In this document: positions 12,147-21,395 of the stretch, one piece after another
Layout: every line of letters begins with the position of its first letter
Numbering within the stretch: the first letter of the stretch is position 1
Notes under the pieces: model-generated
Seen by the model: the letters and a program-made list of their open reading frames with translations, nothing else
Told to the model about the DNA's origin: nothing
Databases searched by the model: none
Made by a program: the position numbers and the translations under genes
From: Paenibacillus tyrphae
GTDB taxonomy: Bacteria > Bacillota > Bacilli > Paenibacillales > NBRC-103111
DNA: 64,000 nt
NCBI RefSeq assembly: GCF_027925525.1
Contig: NZ_BSDJ01000004.1
Location: 62,001 to 126,000, forward strand
Reading direction: 5' to 3'

Positions 12147-13277
12147 ATGAGCGGATCATTCCAGCCCGGCCTTGAAAACGTTATCGCGAGCGAGACCGAA
12201 ATTTCTTATTTGGATGTTGAAAAAGAACAAATTGTGCTGCGGGGTTACGATCTTATCGAATTGGCCAAAACCGTTACTTATTTGGACGTCGTTTCGTTAA
12301 TGCTTGACGGCAGTCTGCCTACGCCCGAATGGCGCAATGCTCTCGAGCTCAACCTCAAAACGGAGTACGGACTGCCCGAGGATTCGCTGGCGATCTTGCG
12401 CCTGCTTCCGCAGCAGACGCATCTGATGGATGCGCTAAGAACGGGCATTTCCGCCATTGCCGGCTATGACCAGGATATCGAAGACCGGTCGCGGGAAGCG
12501 AATTACCGCAAATCGATCCGGCTGCTGGCCAAGGTGCCGCAGATCGTGGCGGCCAGCTATCATGCGTCCATGCGGCAGCCTCTGGTGGAGCCGCGCCAAG
12601 ACCTATCGTACAGCGCCAACTTTTTGTACATGATTACCGGGAAAGTTCCTTCCGAAATGGAAGAGAAGACGTTCGATCAATCGCTGATCGCATACAGCGA
12701 GCATGAGATGCCTAACTCGACCTTTGCCGCACGCGTCATTGCTTCCACGCAGGCCGATCTGTACGGGGCGCTGACCGGCGCCGTTGCTTCGCTGAAAGGC
12801 ACGCTGCATGGCGGAGCGAACGAAGCGGTGATGAAGATGCTGCTGGAAGCGGGAGATGAGGATAGGATGGAGCCGCTGATCCTCGGCAAATTGTCCCGCA
12901 AGGAACGCATCATGGGCTTCGGCCACCGGGTGTACATGAAGAAGCCGGACCCGCGTGCGATGCTGATGAAAGAGGCGCTGGCCCTGCTTGCGGCCGCCAA
13001 AAACGAAGAGAAGCTGTACCGTATGTGCGTCATCGGCGAAGAGGTGATGAACCGTGAAAAGGGATTGTATCCGAACCTCGATTACTACGCCGCGCCGGTT
13101 TATTATTTGCTGGGCATTCCGATCGACCTGTTCACCCCGGTCTTTCTCGCCGCCCGGACGGTTGGTGTGTGCGCGCACGTGATGGAGCAGCATGCGAACA
13201 ACCGGCTTTTCCGGCCTCGTGTCCTGTACAAGGGACCGCGCGATCTGCATCCCGATTCGGCCTCGGTCGGCTCATAA
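12147..13277 (+). CDS. mmgD: 2-methylcitrate synthase / citrate synthase family (MmgD-like)
   Basis: A 376-residue citrate-synthase-fold enzyme. Catalytic segments are visible as LHGGANEAVM and GFGHRVYMKKPDPRA (both active-site histidines) and the C-terminal EQHANNRLFRPR. It differs clearly from the second citrate synthase in this window (citZ). It is followed by a PrpD-family and a PrpB-family gene, so it most likely condenses propionyl-CoA with oxaloacetate, as B. subtilis MmgD and PrpC do. Some of these enzymes also accept acetyl-CoA. GGGAGGAG precedes the ATG by 11 nt. It opens a three-gene operon. Confidence 0.9.
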   Translation: MSGSFQPGLENVIASETEISYLDVEKEQIVLRGYDLIELAKTVTYLDVVSLMLDGSLPTPEWRNALELNLKTEYGLPEDSLAILRLLPQQTHLMDALRTGISAIAGYDQDIEDRSREANYRKSIRLLAKVPQIVAASYHASMRQPLVEPRQDLSYSANFLYMITGKVPSEMEEKTFDQSLIAYSEHEMPNSTFAARVIASTQADLYGALTGAVASLKGTLHGGANEAVMKMLLEAGDEDRMEPLILGKLSRKERIMGFGHRVYMKKPDPRAMLMKEALALLAAAKNEEKLYRMCVIGEEVMNREKGLYPNLDYYAAPVYYLLGIPIDLFTPVFLAARTVGVCAHVMEQHANNRLFRPRVLYKGPRDLHPDSASVGS

Positions 13278-13298
13278 CTAGTGGGAGGAGACATCGAT

Positions 13299-14759
13299 AT
13301 GGCAGCAAACCCATCTATGGCCTATGAACAAGGAAGAACCGCATACGCTGCGGATCAACTGTTAGTGGATATCGCGGATTACGCGCTTGAATACGAAGTC
13401 CAAAGTCCGGAAGCCCGGCGCATCGCACAGCACGTCGTCTTGGACTCGCTCGGCACCGCCATTTTGGCACTTCGCTTTCCGGAATGCGCGAAGCATCTCG
13501 GACCTGTCGTACCGGGCGTCATTGTGCCTCACGGCTGCCGGGTGCCGGGGACTCGCTATGAGCTCGATCCTGTACACGGGGCGTTCAATATCGGGTGCAT
13601 GATCCGCTGGCTCGATTACAACGATACGTGGCTGGCCGCCGAATGGGGACATCCTTCGGACAATTTGGGCGGCATTTTGGCGGTAGCCGACTATCTCAGC
13701 CGTGTCCGGATCGCAGAAGGCAAAGCCCCTTTTCGGATGCGGGACGTGCTGGACGCCGCCGTGAAAGCGCACGAAATTCAAGGAGTGCTCGCCCTCGAAA
13801 ACAGCTTCAACCGCGTCGGCTTGGATCACGTGCTGCTGGTGAAGATTGCTTCAACGGCTGTCGTCACGGCGATGTTGGGCGGCACCCGGGACGAGGTGGT
13901 CAACGCGCTTTCCAACGCGTGGCTGGACGGCGGAAGCTTGCGCACGTACCGGCACGCGCCGAATACGGGATCGCGCAAATCGTGGGCGGCCGGAGACGCA
14001 ACCAGCCGCGCAGTCCGTCTGGCCCTCATGGCCGTCAACGGCGAAATGGGGTACGCCACCGCGCTTTCGGCCAAAACGTGGGGCTTCCAGGACGTATTGT
14101 TCCAGGGCAAGCCGCTGAAGCTTGCTCGACCTCTCGGCTCTTACGTGATGGAGAACGTGTTGTTTAAAATTTCCTTCCCGGCCGAATTCCACGCCCAGAC
14201 CGCCGTCGAATGCGCCTTTGCGCTGCACCCGCAAATCAAGGACCGGCTGGACGAGATCGATCGGATTACGATTACGACGCATGAATCGGCCATCCGCATT
14301 ATCGATAAGAAAGGCCCGCTGCATAACCCGGCGGACCGGGACCACTGCCTCCAATATATGGTGGCGGTAGGCTTGCTGCACGGCGAGTTGACGGCGGAGC
14401 ATTATGAGGATGAGGCGGCCGCCGACCCGCGAATCGATGCGCTGCGGGACAAGATGGTCGTCATCGAGAATCCGCAATACAGTCGGGATTACCTCGATCC
14501 GGACAAACGGTCGATTGCCAATGCGGTCCAAATCCGGTTCAAGGATGGAACGGAGACAGCAAACGTGGAATGCGAATACCCGATCGGTCACCGCAGACGA
14601 CGGGCCGAAGGACTGCCGAAGGTGATCGACAAATTCGAAGGCAACCTGCTGACGAGATTCCCTAAGCCAAAAGCGGCGCAAATCCTCGAACTGTCGCTTG
14701 ACTTGGAGCGGTTGGAGCAAATGCAGGTCAATGAATACATGAATTTGTACGTCATTTAA
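13299..14759 (+). CDS. mmgE: 2-methylcitrate dehydratase (MmgE/PrpD family)
   Basis: A 486-residue MmgE/PrpD protein that dehydrates 2-methylcitrate to 2-methylaconitate, iron-sulfur independent. Family blocks include [59 protein letters not shown] and a C-terminal [20 protein letters not shown] use the ATG at 13299, with GGGAGGAG 8 nt upstream, rather than a GTG that is part of that ribosome site. It sits 21 bp after mmgD and 45 bp before mmgF. Confidence 0.93.
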   Translation: MAANPSMAYEQGRTAYAADQLLVDIADYALEYEVQSPEARRIAQHVVLDSLGTAILALRFPECAKHLGPVVPGVIVPHGCRVPGTRYELDPVHGAFNIGCMIRWLDYNDTWLAAEWGHPSDNLGGILAVADYLSRVRIAEGKAPFRMRDVLDAAVKAHEIQGVLALENSFNRVGLDHVLLVKIASTAVVTAMLGGTRDEVVNALSNAWLDGGSLRTYRHAPNTGSRKSWAAGDATSRAVRLALMAVNGEMGYATALSAKTWGFQDVLFQGKPLKLARPLGSYVMENVLFKISFPAEFHAQTAVECAFALHPQIKDRLDEIDRITITTHESAIRIIDKKGPLHNPADRDHCLQYMVAVGLLHGELTAEHYEDEAAADPRIDALRDKMVVIENPQYSRDYLDPDKRSIANAVQIRFKDGTETANVECEYPIGHRRRRAEGLPKVIDKFEGNLLTRFPKPKAAQILELSLDLERLEQMQVNEYMNLYVI

Positions 14760-14804
14760 TTTAACGGTAAGGTTGCGGAATACGACTTCCCGGGAGGAGT
14801 AACG

Positions 14805-15713
14805 ATGGCATGGTTGATGGAGCAAGAGAAGGACCAACGGGAGCTGGCGGCCGCTTTTAAGAAACGGATGGAAGCGGGGCCGATTCTCAAAATTCCGGGT
14901 GCGCACGACGGGATGGCGGCCAGAATAGCCGGGCAGTTCGGCTTCGAGGCGCTTTATTTGTCCGGTGCCGCCTATACGGCCAGCCGGGGCTTGCCGGATC
15001 TCGGGCTCATTTATTCGAATGAAGTTGCGGACCGGGCCCGCGAGCTAGTCCGCGCCTCGATGCTTCCGCTGCTGGTCGATATCGATACCGGCTACGGCGG
15101 CATCTTGAACGCAGCCCGGACGGCCAAGGAAATGGTCGAAGCCAAGGTTGCCGCCGTCCAGATTGAGGATCAGGAGATGCCGAAGAAATGCGGCCATTTG
15201 AACGGCAAAAAGCTCGTTTCAACCGAGGAAATGATGCAAAAAATCAAAACGATCAAGGAAATTAGCCCAACGCTCGTCGTCATCGCCCGCACGGACGCCA
15301 AAAGCGTAGAAGGCTTCGAAGCGGCGGTGGACCGGGCCAAGCATTATATGTCGGCGGGAGCGGACGGGATTTTTCCCGAGGCGCTGGAGAGCGAAGAGGA
15401 GTTCAAACGGTTCCGCTCCGCGATCGACGCGCCGCTGCTGGCGAACATGACGGAGTTCGGAAAAACGCCGTATTATACTGCGGAGCAGTTCGAGGCTTGG
15501 GGCTTCAATATGGTCATTTATCCGGTAACTTCGCTGCGGGTAGCGGCCAAAGCCTACGAGCGCGTATTTTCGGAAATCTACCGCACCGGGACGCAGGCGG
15601 GATCGCTGCAAGATATGCAAACCCGCAAGGAGCTGTACGATACGATCCGATATTACGATTACGAAGCCTTGGACGGAAAAATCGCTAAAACCGCCCTGCC
15701 GCCAACCGACTAG
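14805..15713 (+). CDS. mmgF: Methylisocitrate lyase (MmgF/PrpB)
   Basis: A 302-residue member of the isocitrate lyase/PEP mutase barrel family, which splits 2-methylisocitrate to pyruvate and succinate. The signature KKCGH carries the catalytic Cys129, and metal-binding DIDTGYGG lies at about 92-99. IPGAHDGMAARIAGQFGFEALYLSG is the typical N-terminus. GGGAGGAG stands before the ATG. It ends the methylcitrate operon; together with the two upstream genes it converts propionyl-CoA from odd-chain fatty acids or branched amino acids into TCA intermediates. Confidence 0.94.
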   Translation: MAWLMEQEKDQRELAAAFKKRMEAGPILKIPGAHDGMAARIAGQFGFEALYLSGAAYTASRGLPDLGLIYSNEVADRARELVRASMLPLLVDIDTGYGGILNAARTAKEMVEAKVAAVQIEDQEMPKKCGHLNGKKLVSTEEMMQKIKTIKEISPTLVVIARTDAKSVEGFEAAVDRAKHYMSAGADGIFPEALESEEEFKRFRSAIDAPLLANMTEFGKTPYYTAEQFEAWGFNMVIYPVTSLRVAAKAYERVFSEIYRTGTQAGSLQDMQTRKELYDTIRYYDYEALDGKIAKTALPPTD

Positions 15714-15744
15714 GTCCCTTGATTTCCAACGATTGCAGATACGT

Positions 15745-15790
15745 GAAGAGTTCCTGAAGAGGCTAGTTCCTCCGGGAGCTCTTTTCGTTG
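15745..15790 (+). terminator. Intrinsic terminator after mmgF
   Basis: GAAGAGTTCC (15745-15754) pairs imperfectly with GGGAGCTCTTTTC, and an inner GAGG/CCTC pair extends the stem. It is followed by TTTTCGTTG. The position between mmgF and the ppk1 promoter fits operon termination. Confidence 0.55.
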
Positions 15791-15852
15791 TATAATGATA
15801 AAGCTCTTTTTGAATCCGTCCCGGATAAAATTTAGGTGTATTTTCCCTTGCG

Positions 15853-15906
15853 TTTACATAAAATTAACAAAAAGAGCACGCTCGCTTAACATTGTCGAAT
15901 TACGAT
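15853..15906 (+). promoter_or_regulatory. Pho box promoter of ppk1
   Basis: TTTACA (15853), TTAACA (15864), a degenerate third unit (15875) and TTAACA (15886) lie exactly 11 bp apart. This is the direct-repeat arrangement of Firmicute PhoP sites. Nine bases after the last repeat comes TACGAT (15901-15906), a good -10, and no -35 is needed for an activator-dependent promoter. The same geometry is found before pstS and pstC in this window. Confidence 0.85.
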
Positions 15907-15964
15907 GTAGAAAGCAGATGAAATGAAGCTAAACGGTGAATGACCATGGAGGGTTTACTACCTT

Positions 15965-18058
15965 ATGAAGGATATTGCCGCACGTGAGACCGCCAACCAT
16001 TATCTGAACCGCGACTTAAGTTGGGTCGAATTCAACTGGCGCGTGCTGGAGGAGGCGCAGGACCCCGAAACGCCGCTGCTTGAACGCGTCAAATTTTTAT
16101 CGATCGTTTCTTCCAATTTAGACGAGTTTATGAGTGTCCGCGTAGCCGGCATCAAGGATCAGATCAAAGCGGGCCATACCAAAAAAGATTTCACCGGCTA
16201 TACGCCCGCCGGATTGTTCAAACGCGTCATGAAGCGCTCCTCCAAGATGGTAACGGAGCAGTACAAGACGTATCGGGACATCATCCGGCAGCTTGGCAAA
16301 GAAGGCATTATTTTTACCGAATACGACGATTTGAACGTAACCCAGCGCAAAGCGATGGACGAATATTACCACGATATCGTCTTTCCCGTGCTGACGCCAA
16401 TGGCGGTCGACCAGTCGCGGCCTTTTCCGCTGGTGCGGACTCAGGCTTTATATTTGGCGGTCGTGCTGATGAAGACAGGCGACGATCCGGAGGACGAACC
16501 GTATTTTGCTATCCTTCAGGTGCCGTCGAATTTAAGCCGCTACCTGGCGGTGCCCGGACGAACCAATAGCAAGAAGCGCGAATTCATTCTTATGGAAAAT
16601 CTCATTGAAAAGCACATCCATACGCTGTTCAGCGGCTATATTCCGATGTCGGTCCATGCGTTCCGGCTGACACGCAACGCGGACTTGACGCTGAACGAGG
16701 AAGGCGCGGAGGATTTGCTGGAGGAGATCGAAATCCAGCTCCGCAAGCGGCGCTGGGGGACACCGGTCCGGCTGGAGGTACAGAAGGGCATTCACCCGTA
16801 TGCGCTGGAGCAGCTGACGGAGGAGTTCGAGATTGTCGAGAATATTTTTGAAATCGACGGGCCGCTGGATCTTACATATTTTATGAAAATGGCGTCGGCG
16901 CTCCAAGGCTTCGATCATTTGCGCTATGCCCCGATCCAATCGGTATATCCTTCCGAGCTCGACGATGTCGAGGATCTGTTCGCCAAGCTGAGGCAGCAGG
17001 ATGTGCTGGTGTATCATCCATACGAGTCGTTCGATGCCGTCACCGATTTTGTGCTCCAAGCGGCTTACGATCCGCAAGTGCTCGCCATCAAAATGACGCT
17101 GTACCGGGTCAGCGGCAATTCCCCGCTTATTCAAGGACTTGCCCGTGCGGCGGAGTCCGGCAAGCAGGTCACGGTCGTGGTGGAGCTGAAGGCGCGGTTT
17201 GACGAAGAGCGCAATATCGCTTGGGCGCGTAAGCTGGAGCAGGCGGGCTGCCACGTCGTTTACGGGCTCGTGGGGCTGAAGACGCATGCCAAGATTACGC
17301 TGGTCGTCCGGCAGGAAGCGGACGGGCTGAGGCGGTACGTGCACGTGGGCACGGGGAATTACAATGACAATACGGCAAGATTGTACACCGATATCGGCTT
17401 GTTTACGTCGCATAAGGAGATCGGGGAGGACGCTTCCGCGCTGTTCAACGAGGTGACCGGGTATTCGGCGCCGCACAACTGGAAAGCGTTCGGCGTGGCG
17501 CCTACCGACATGATGGATAAACTGTTTGAGAAAATTCGCCGCGAAGCGAAGCACGCCGCCGAAGGCAAGCCGGCGCGGATCATCGCCAAGTTCAACTCGC
17601 TATCGAACCAACAGATGGTCGACGAGCTGTATGCGGCCTCGCAGGCGGGGGTCGAGATCGATCTGATCGTGCGCGGCGTATGCTGCCTGCGGCCCGGTGT
17701 TCCGGGACTGAGCGAACGGATAACGGTGCGCAGCGTTGTAGACCGGTTCTTGGAGCACTCGCGCATTTTTTATTTCGAGAACGGTGGGGAGCCGGAAGTG
17801 TATATCGCCAGCGCAGACTGGATGACCCGGAACCTGACGCGGCGCGTTGAGCTGATGTGTCCCGTATTTGACAAAAGCATCCAGCAGTCGCTGATCAATA
17901 TATTGCGGCTCAGCCTGAAGGATAACGTGAAGGCGCGGCAGCTCCAACCGAACGGCATGTACGAGCATGTCCGCTCGGAAGGAAACGAGCCGCAGCTTCG
18001 CAGTCAATTTGCGGCCATGCGCATCAGTTCGTGGAAAACGACGACTCGTGAACTTTGA
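15965..18058 (+). CDS. ppk1: Polyphosphate kinase 1
   Basis: A 697-residue PPK1 that reversibly polymerises the gamma-phosphate of ATP into inorganic polyphosphate. It has the N domain with NRDLSWVEFNWRVLEEA, the head domain, and two phospholipase-D-like C domains. His441 (GLKTHAKI) corresponds to the autophosphorylated histidine of E. coli PPK, and His598 (FLEHSRIFYF) to the second one. YVHVGTGNYNDNTARLYTD is fully conserved. The gene has its own Pho box promoter. Its last 35 bases overlap the 3' end of the opposing ppx gene, so the two transcripts are complementary at their ends. Confidence 0.97.
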   Translation: MKDIAARETANHYLNRDLSWVEFNWRVLEEAQDPETPLLERVKFLSIVSSNLDEFMSVRVAGIKDQIKAGHTKKDFTGYTPAGLFKRVMKRSSKMVTEQYKTYRDIIRQLGKEGIIFTEYDDLNVTQRKAMDEYYHDIVFPVLTPMAVDQSRPFPLVRTQALYLAVVLMKTGDDPEDEPYFAILQVPSNLSRYLAVPGRTNSKKREFILMENLIEKHIHTLFSGYIPMSVHAFRLTRNADLTLNEEGAEDLLEEIEIQLRKRRWGTPVRLEVQKGIHPYALEQLTEEFEIVENIFEIDGPLDLTYFMKMASALQGFDHLRYAPIQSVYPSELDDVEDLFAKLRQQDVLVYHPYESFDAVTDFVLQAAYDPQVLAIKMTLYRVSGNSPLIQGLARAAESGKQVTVVVELKARFDEERNIAWARKLEQAGCHVVYGLVGLKTHAKITLVVRQEADGLRRYVHVGTGNYNDNTARLYTDIGLFTSHKEIGEDASALFNEVTGYSAPHNWKAFGVAPTDMMDKLFEKIRREAKHAAEGKPARIIAKFNSLSNQQMVDELYAASQAGVEIDLIVRGVCCLRPGVPGLSERITVRSVVDRFLEHSRIFYFENGGEPEVYIASADWMTRNLTRRVELMCPVFDKSIQQSLINILRLSLKDNVKARQLQPNGMYEHVRSEGNEPQLRSQFAAMRISSWKTTTREL

Positions 18059-19565
18059 GCTGCAGTCCCCACGTATTTTTAAATTCTTTTTGCAATCCGA
18101 GGACCTCTCTGTATTCCGCAGCGGGGTCGTGCTTTGCTTTCAGCCTTAAATGCAGCGCCTTGCTTTCCGAGAACGCGTTCGTCACTTCCAGCGCCTGCGT
18201 CTCGCTAATGTCGAGAGCGACGGCGAGCTTAAGCAGCGTGCCGAGCTTGGCGATCAGATCGGTGTCAGTTTTCTTCAAAATATCCTTGTGATGCTGCACG
18301 GCCTGCTGGGTCCGTGCTTTTGTTTTATACGAAGCGGTCAGGGCGCAAATGAGAATTTCGCGGTGGGTCAGGCCGTCGATTCGCGTATGCGCAATCATAT
18401 GGAACGAATGCTTCGGATACTGGTAATAGCTGAGCGAAGCGCCGATCCGGTACAGCTTGGCCGCGATGATCAGGCACAGACGCACGCGCGGCTCGAAGCG
18501 GTGCTTTCCCGCCTCCGTCAAGGCATCGAACAGCTTCAAGGCCGTTCGGCTCACCTGCGAGAGATGCGCCCGGGGGGCCGTCGAATGAAGGGCGAGCAGG
18601 TTGTCCGCGCTTCGCTCGGCCATATGCTTTAGCTCCGTGTCGACGGGGTAGAAGCTTTCAAAGAACAGCCCGTCCCGCAGGCCCGCGCCGCTGACGACAT
18701 AGTGCGAAGCGCCGGCTGCTTGAAAGATCGTCTGAAGAATCAGCAGTCCCGGGACGATAATATCGTAGCGGTCTTTGGACAGACCGTCGATTTTTTTGCG
18801 TTTTTCTCCGGGCATAAGAGGGAGCCAGGAGGCGAGCTCGTCCACTTCGGCGGCAGGGATCGTATAATTATGCGTAAGCGGCAAGGAATATTTGCGCTTG
18901 CGCTGATTGATTTTGCATAGCGTCCGAACGCCGCCTCCGAGCCCGACGAGCGGCAGGCCGGGAGCTTGTCGAATCCAGGGCTCGCGGGCAATCGCGTCCT
19001 CGACCATCTGGCGGATGCCCCGCAGCTGTTCTTCGTGGAATTCGCCGTTTGGCGCAAATTTGCGCGTTGTATTGACCGCACCGAAAGGAAACGATACGCT
19101 GCGGATCAAGGTGCGGTCGCGGAAGAGCGAAATTTCGGTGCTTCCCCCGCCGATGTCGACAAGAAAGCCGTCCGAAATATCCATCGTTTGGATCATGCCC
19201 AAGAAACCGAGTCTGGCCTCGTCCTCCCCGGACAGCAGCTCGACGTGAAATCCGCTTTCGCGGCGCAGCGTGTCCAGAATCTCTTGAGAATTTGCGGCGT
19301 TGCGGATGGCGGCCGTGGCGGCTACCCGGTATTCGGTTACTTCGTGAGCGTGACATATCCGTTTAAAATGCGACAAGATCTGCACGATCACCTGAATATC
19401 CGCTTGAGCCAATGTCCCGTCGGCGCCAATCCGCTGGCTCAAGCGAGCGGACTCCTTGAATTCGCCGATCACACGGTATGCTCCGCCCGTCGTTTGTTCG
19501 TTCACGGCCAACCGGATCGAGTTGGAGCCGATGTCAATGATGCCGATTCGCCGGCTGTTGTTCAT
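18024..19565 (-). CDS. ppx: Exopolyphosphatase (Ppx/GppA family)
   Basis: A 513-residue actin-fold phosphatase that removes terminal phosphates from polyphosphate, possibly also acting on pppGpp. Motifs are GIIDIGSNSIRLAV at the N-terminus, EYRVAATAAIRNAANS, the phosphate-binding VDIGGGSTEISLF, and GLGGGVRTL. A C-terminal HD-type helical domain follows (about 320-505). AGGAGG stands 6 nt before the ATG. It converges on ppk1 with a 35-nt overlap, pairing synthesis and degradation of polyphosphate at one locus. I see no Pho box on its own side. Confidence 0.94.
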   Translation of the reverse strand: MNNSRRIGIIDIGSNSIRLAVNEQTTGGAYRVIGEFKESARLSQRIGADGTLAQADIQVIVQILSHFKRICHAHEVTEYRVAATAAIRNAANSQEILDTLRRESGFHVELLSGEDEARLGFLGMIQTMDISDGFLVDIGGGSTEISLFRDRTLIRSVSFPFGAVNTTRKFAPNGEFHEEQLRGIRQMVEDAIAREPWIRQAPGLPLVGLGGGVRTLCKINQRKRKYSLPLTHNYTIPAAEVDELASWLPLMPGEKRKKIDGLSKDRYDIIVPGLLILQTIFQAAGASHYVVSGAGLRDGLFFESFYPVDTELKHMAERSADNLLALHSTAPRAHLSQVSRTALKLFDALTEAGKHRFEPRVRLCLIIAAKLYRIGASLSYYQYPKHSFHMIAHTRIDGLTHREILICALTASYKTKARTQQAVQHHKDILKKTDTDLIAKLGTLLKLAVALDISETQALEVTNAFSESKALHLRLKAKHDPAAEYREVLGLQKEFKNTWGLQLKVHESSFSTN

Positions 19566-19657
19566 GGCTGGTCCTCCTGCTAACGGGTGAAAGTTAGTTT
19601 TATTTTACCGTTACGGCAGATGGAAGTCCACTGAGCCGCCTCCCGATAATCTCCTCG

Positions 19658-19780
19658 CTAAGGGGCAAAGGAAATATGCTGAAAAATAGATCTGATTACA
19701 AAAAATGTACCAATAAAAAATATCACGAGGACCAACATCGATAACATCATAATTTTTTCGATCAGGCTGTGATTTTTCAA
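19658..19780 (-). CDS. Possible 40-residue single-span membrane peptide
   Basis: A short frame starting at TTG (19780), with AGAGGTGG 6 nt upstream, encodes MKNHSLIEKI followed by one strongly hydrophobic helix (MMLSMLVLVIFFIGTFFVIR, residues 11-30) and SIFQHISFAP. The frame continues open upstream to an ATG at 19882, but no ribosome site precedes that ATG, so the TTG is preferred. The region is AT-rich and lies upstream of ppx on the same strand. No homologue is known to me. It may be a small membrane regulator or chance coding. Confidence 0.4.
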   Translation of the reverse strand: MKNHSLIEKIMMLSMLVLVIFFIGTFFVIRSIFQHISFAP

Positions 19781-19799
19781 AATTTGCCACCTCTGCCTC

Positions 19800-20095
19800 G
19801 AATGTACCAACGAATTGCGAATCAGAAAAGTACTATGTTGATTTAATACCTTTCTAAAATAAAGCCGTCCAACTGGATTCATTATGATTTTTTATGAGTT
19901 AATATGAGTATAATGAAACTGGGATAGATCCTTTACGGATGGGGGTTTACAGGTTTGAATACATATGATTCATCCCGCAGATAGCATCTGTTTATGGTGC
20001 TGATAATGAACTTTTATGTCTGAATTTGTTCACTTTAGTATCTAAATACTTTATATTAGAATTATGTGAATTCGAACGCAAAAGGAGAGATTATC
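19800..20095 (+). promoter_or_regulatory. AT-rich citZ upstream region with a dyad
   Basis: About 300 bases before citZ are AT-rich and lack a convincing gene. TGAAC (20007-20011) and GTTCA (20028-20032) form a dyad with centres two helical turns apart, a plausible repressor site. TTGTTC (20026-20031) followed about 18 bp later by TTTATATT could be the promoter. In B. subtilis citZ is controlled by CcpC and CcpA; I cannot identify a clean site for either here. Confidence 0.35.
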
Positions 20096-21208
20096 TTGAC
20101 TGCTACCAAAGGTTTGGAAGGAATTGTAGCCACAACGTCCTCCATCAGCTCCATTATAGACGGTGTGCTCACCTATCGCGGCATCAATATCGACGACCTT
20201 GCAGAGAACGCCACGTTCGAAGAGGTCGTATACTTGTTATGGTACGGCAAGCTTCCTAATCGCTCCGAACTGGATCAATTAACCAAAGATCTGAGCGACA
20301 ACGCTTCGGTTCCTGCCGAAGTGATCGAGCAAATTAAGCTGTACCCGAAAGACGTCAATTCCATGGCCGCGCTTCGTACCGCCGTTTCCAGCTTGGCGCT
20401 GTACGATGCCGAGGCAAACGATATGACCCCGGAATCCAACCTCCGCAAAGCGATCAAGCTGCAGGCGCAGCTGCCGACGATCATAGCGGCATTCGCTCGC
20501 ATCCGCCAAGGACAAGAGCCGATCGCGCCGAAATCCTGTGCTTCCGTTGCCGAGAACTTCTTGTATATGCTCACAGGCAAACAACCGGAACCCATCGCCA
20601 TCCAGGCATTGGACAAAGCTTTGGTGCTTCATGCCGACCACGAGCTGAACGCTTCGACGTTCGCTGCGCGTGTAACCGTTGCGACGCTGTCCGATATTTA
20701 TTCGGGCGTAACGTCCGCGATCGGCGCGCTCAAAGGCCCGCTGCACGGCGGCGCCAACGAAGCGGTTATGGCGATGCTCGAAGAAATCGGCACGGCGGAC
20801 AACGTGACCAGCTATATCAACGATAAACTGGCCAACAAGGAAAAAATTATGGGCTTCGGCCATCGCGTTTATAAAAACGGCGACCCGCGCGCGAAGCATC
20901 TCCAAAAAATGTCCCAGGAGCTCGGTAAAATTACCGGCAACATGAACTGGTACGACATGTCCATTCAAATCGAAGAGATCGTGACCGGCCAAAAAGGACT
21001 GAAGCCGAACGTAGACTTCTACTCCGCTTCCGTCTACACGTCGCTCGAAATTCCACGCGACTTGTTCACGCCGATCTTCGCGATCAGCCGTACGTCCGGA
21101 TGGACGGCGCACATTCTCGAGCAATTCGATAATAACCGCCTCATTCGTCCGCGTGCCGAATATACGGGACCGTCGCACCAAGCCTTCGTTCCGATCGAGC
21201 AGCGCTAA
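20096..21208 (+). CDS. citZ: Citrate synthase
   Basis: A 370-residue type II citrate synthase condensing acetyl-CoA and oxaloacetate. The start is the TTG at 20096: AAAGGAGAG lies 6 nt before it and translation then gives MTATKGLEGIVATTSSISSI, matching the Bacillus CitZ N-terminus. An ATG 30 nt upstream would bury the ribosome site. Catalytic blocks are LHADHELNASTFAARV, LHGGANEAVM and GFGHRVYKNGDPRAKHL, with FDNNRLIRPRAEYTGP at the C-terminus. It is followed by icd (187 bp) and mdh, the citZ-icd-mdh order of Bacillus. Confidence 0.96.
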   Translation: MTATKGLEGIVATTSSISSIIDGVLTYRGINIDDLAENATFEEVVYLLWYGKLPNRSELDQLTKDLSDNASVPAEVIEQIKLYPKDVNSMAALRTAVSSLALYDAEANDMTPESNLRKAIKLQAQLPTIIAAFARIRQGQEPIAPKSCASVAENFLYMLTGKQPEPIAIQALDKALVLHADHELNASTFAARVTVATLSDIYSGVTSAIGALKGPLHGGANEAVMAMLEEIGTADNVTSYINDKLANKEKIMGFGHRVYKNGDPRAKHLQKMSQELGKITGNMNWYDMSIQIEEIVTGQKGLKPNVDFYSASVYTSLEIPRDLFTPIFAISRTSGWTAHILEQFDNNRLIRPRAEYTGPSHQAFVPIEQR

Positions 21209-21395
21209 TCCGGCTGGGATGCCGCACCTGCGGGAAGCAATAGAAAAGCAGCTCTCCTACGGGCGGCTGCGGCGTTACCGGTCTTCTGAGAAGGGGACGT
21301 GCGCCGCTGCTCCCGTATCTTTTTGACATCATCATCCCTATTCCACGGAGCTTGTTGCAACGGCTCCAAACCATTCCAAGGAGGCTTACCTATTC

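Noticed and set aside
12147..13277. The citrate-synthase-like gene as a second ordinary citrate synthase
   Set aside because: Its place in front of PrpD- and PrpB-family genes and its divergence from citZ make methylcitrate synthase the better call, though mixed activity is possible.
19658..19882. A 74-residue version of the small membrane peptide starting at ATG 19882
   Set aside because: No ribosome site lies before that ATG, whereas AGAGGTGG precedes the TTG at 19780.
19932..19951. TTTACG and TTTACA upstream of citZ as a Pho box
   Set aside because: The hexamers are 14 bp apart, off the 11-bp grid seen in the three convincing sites, and no -10 stands at the right distance.
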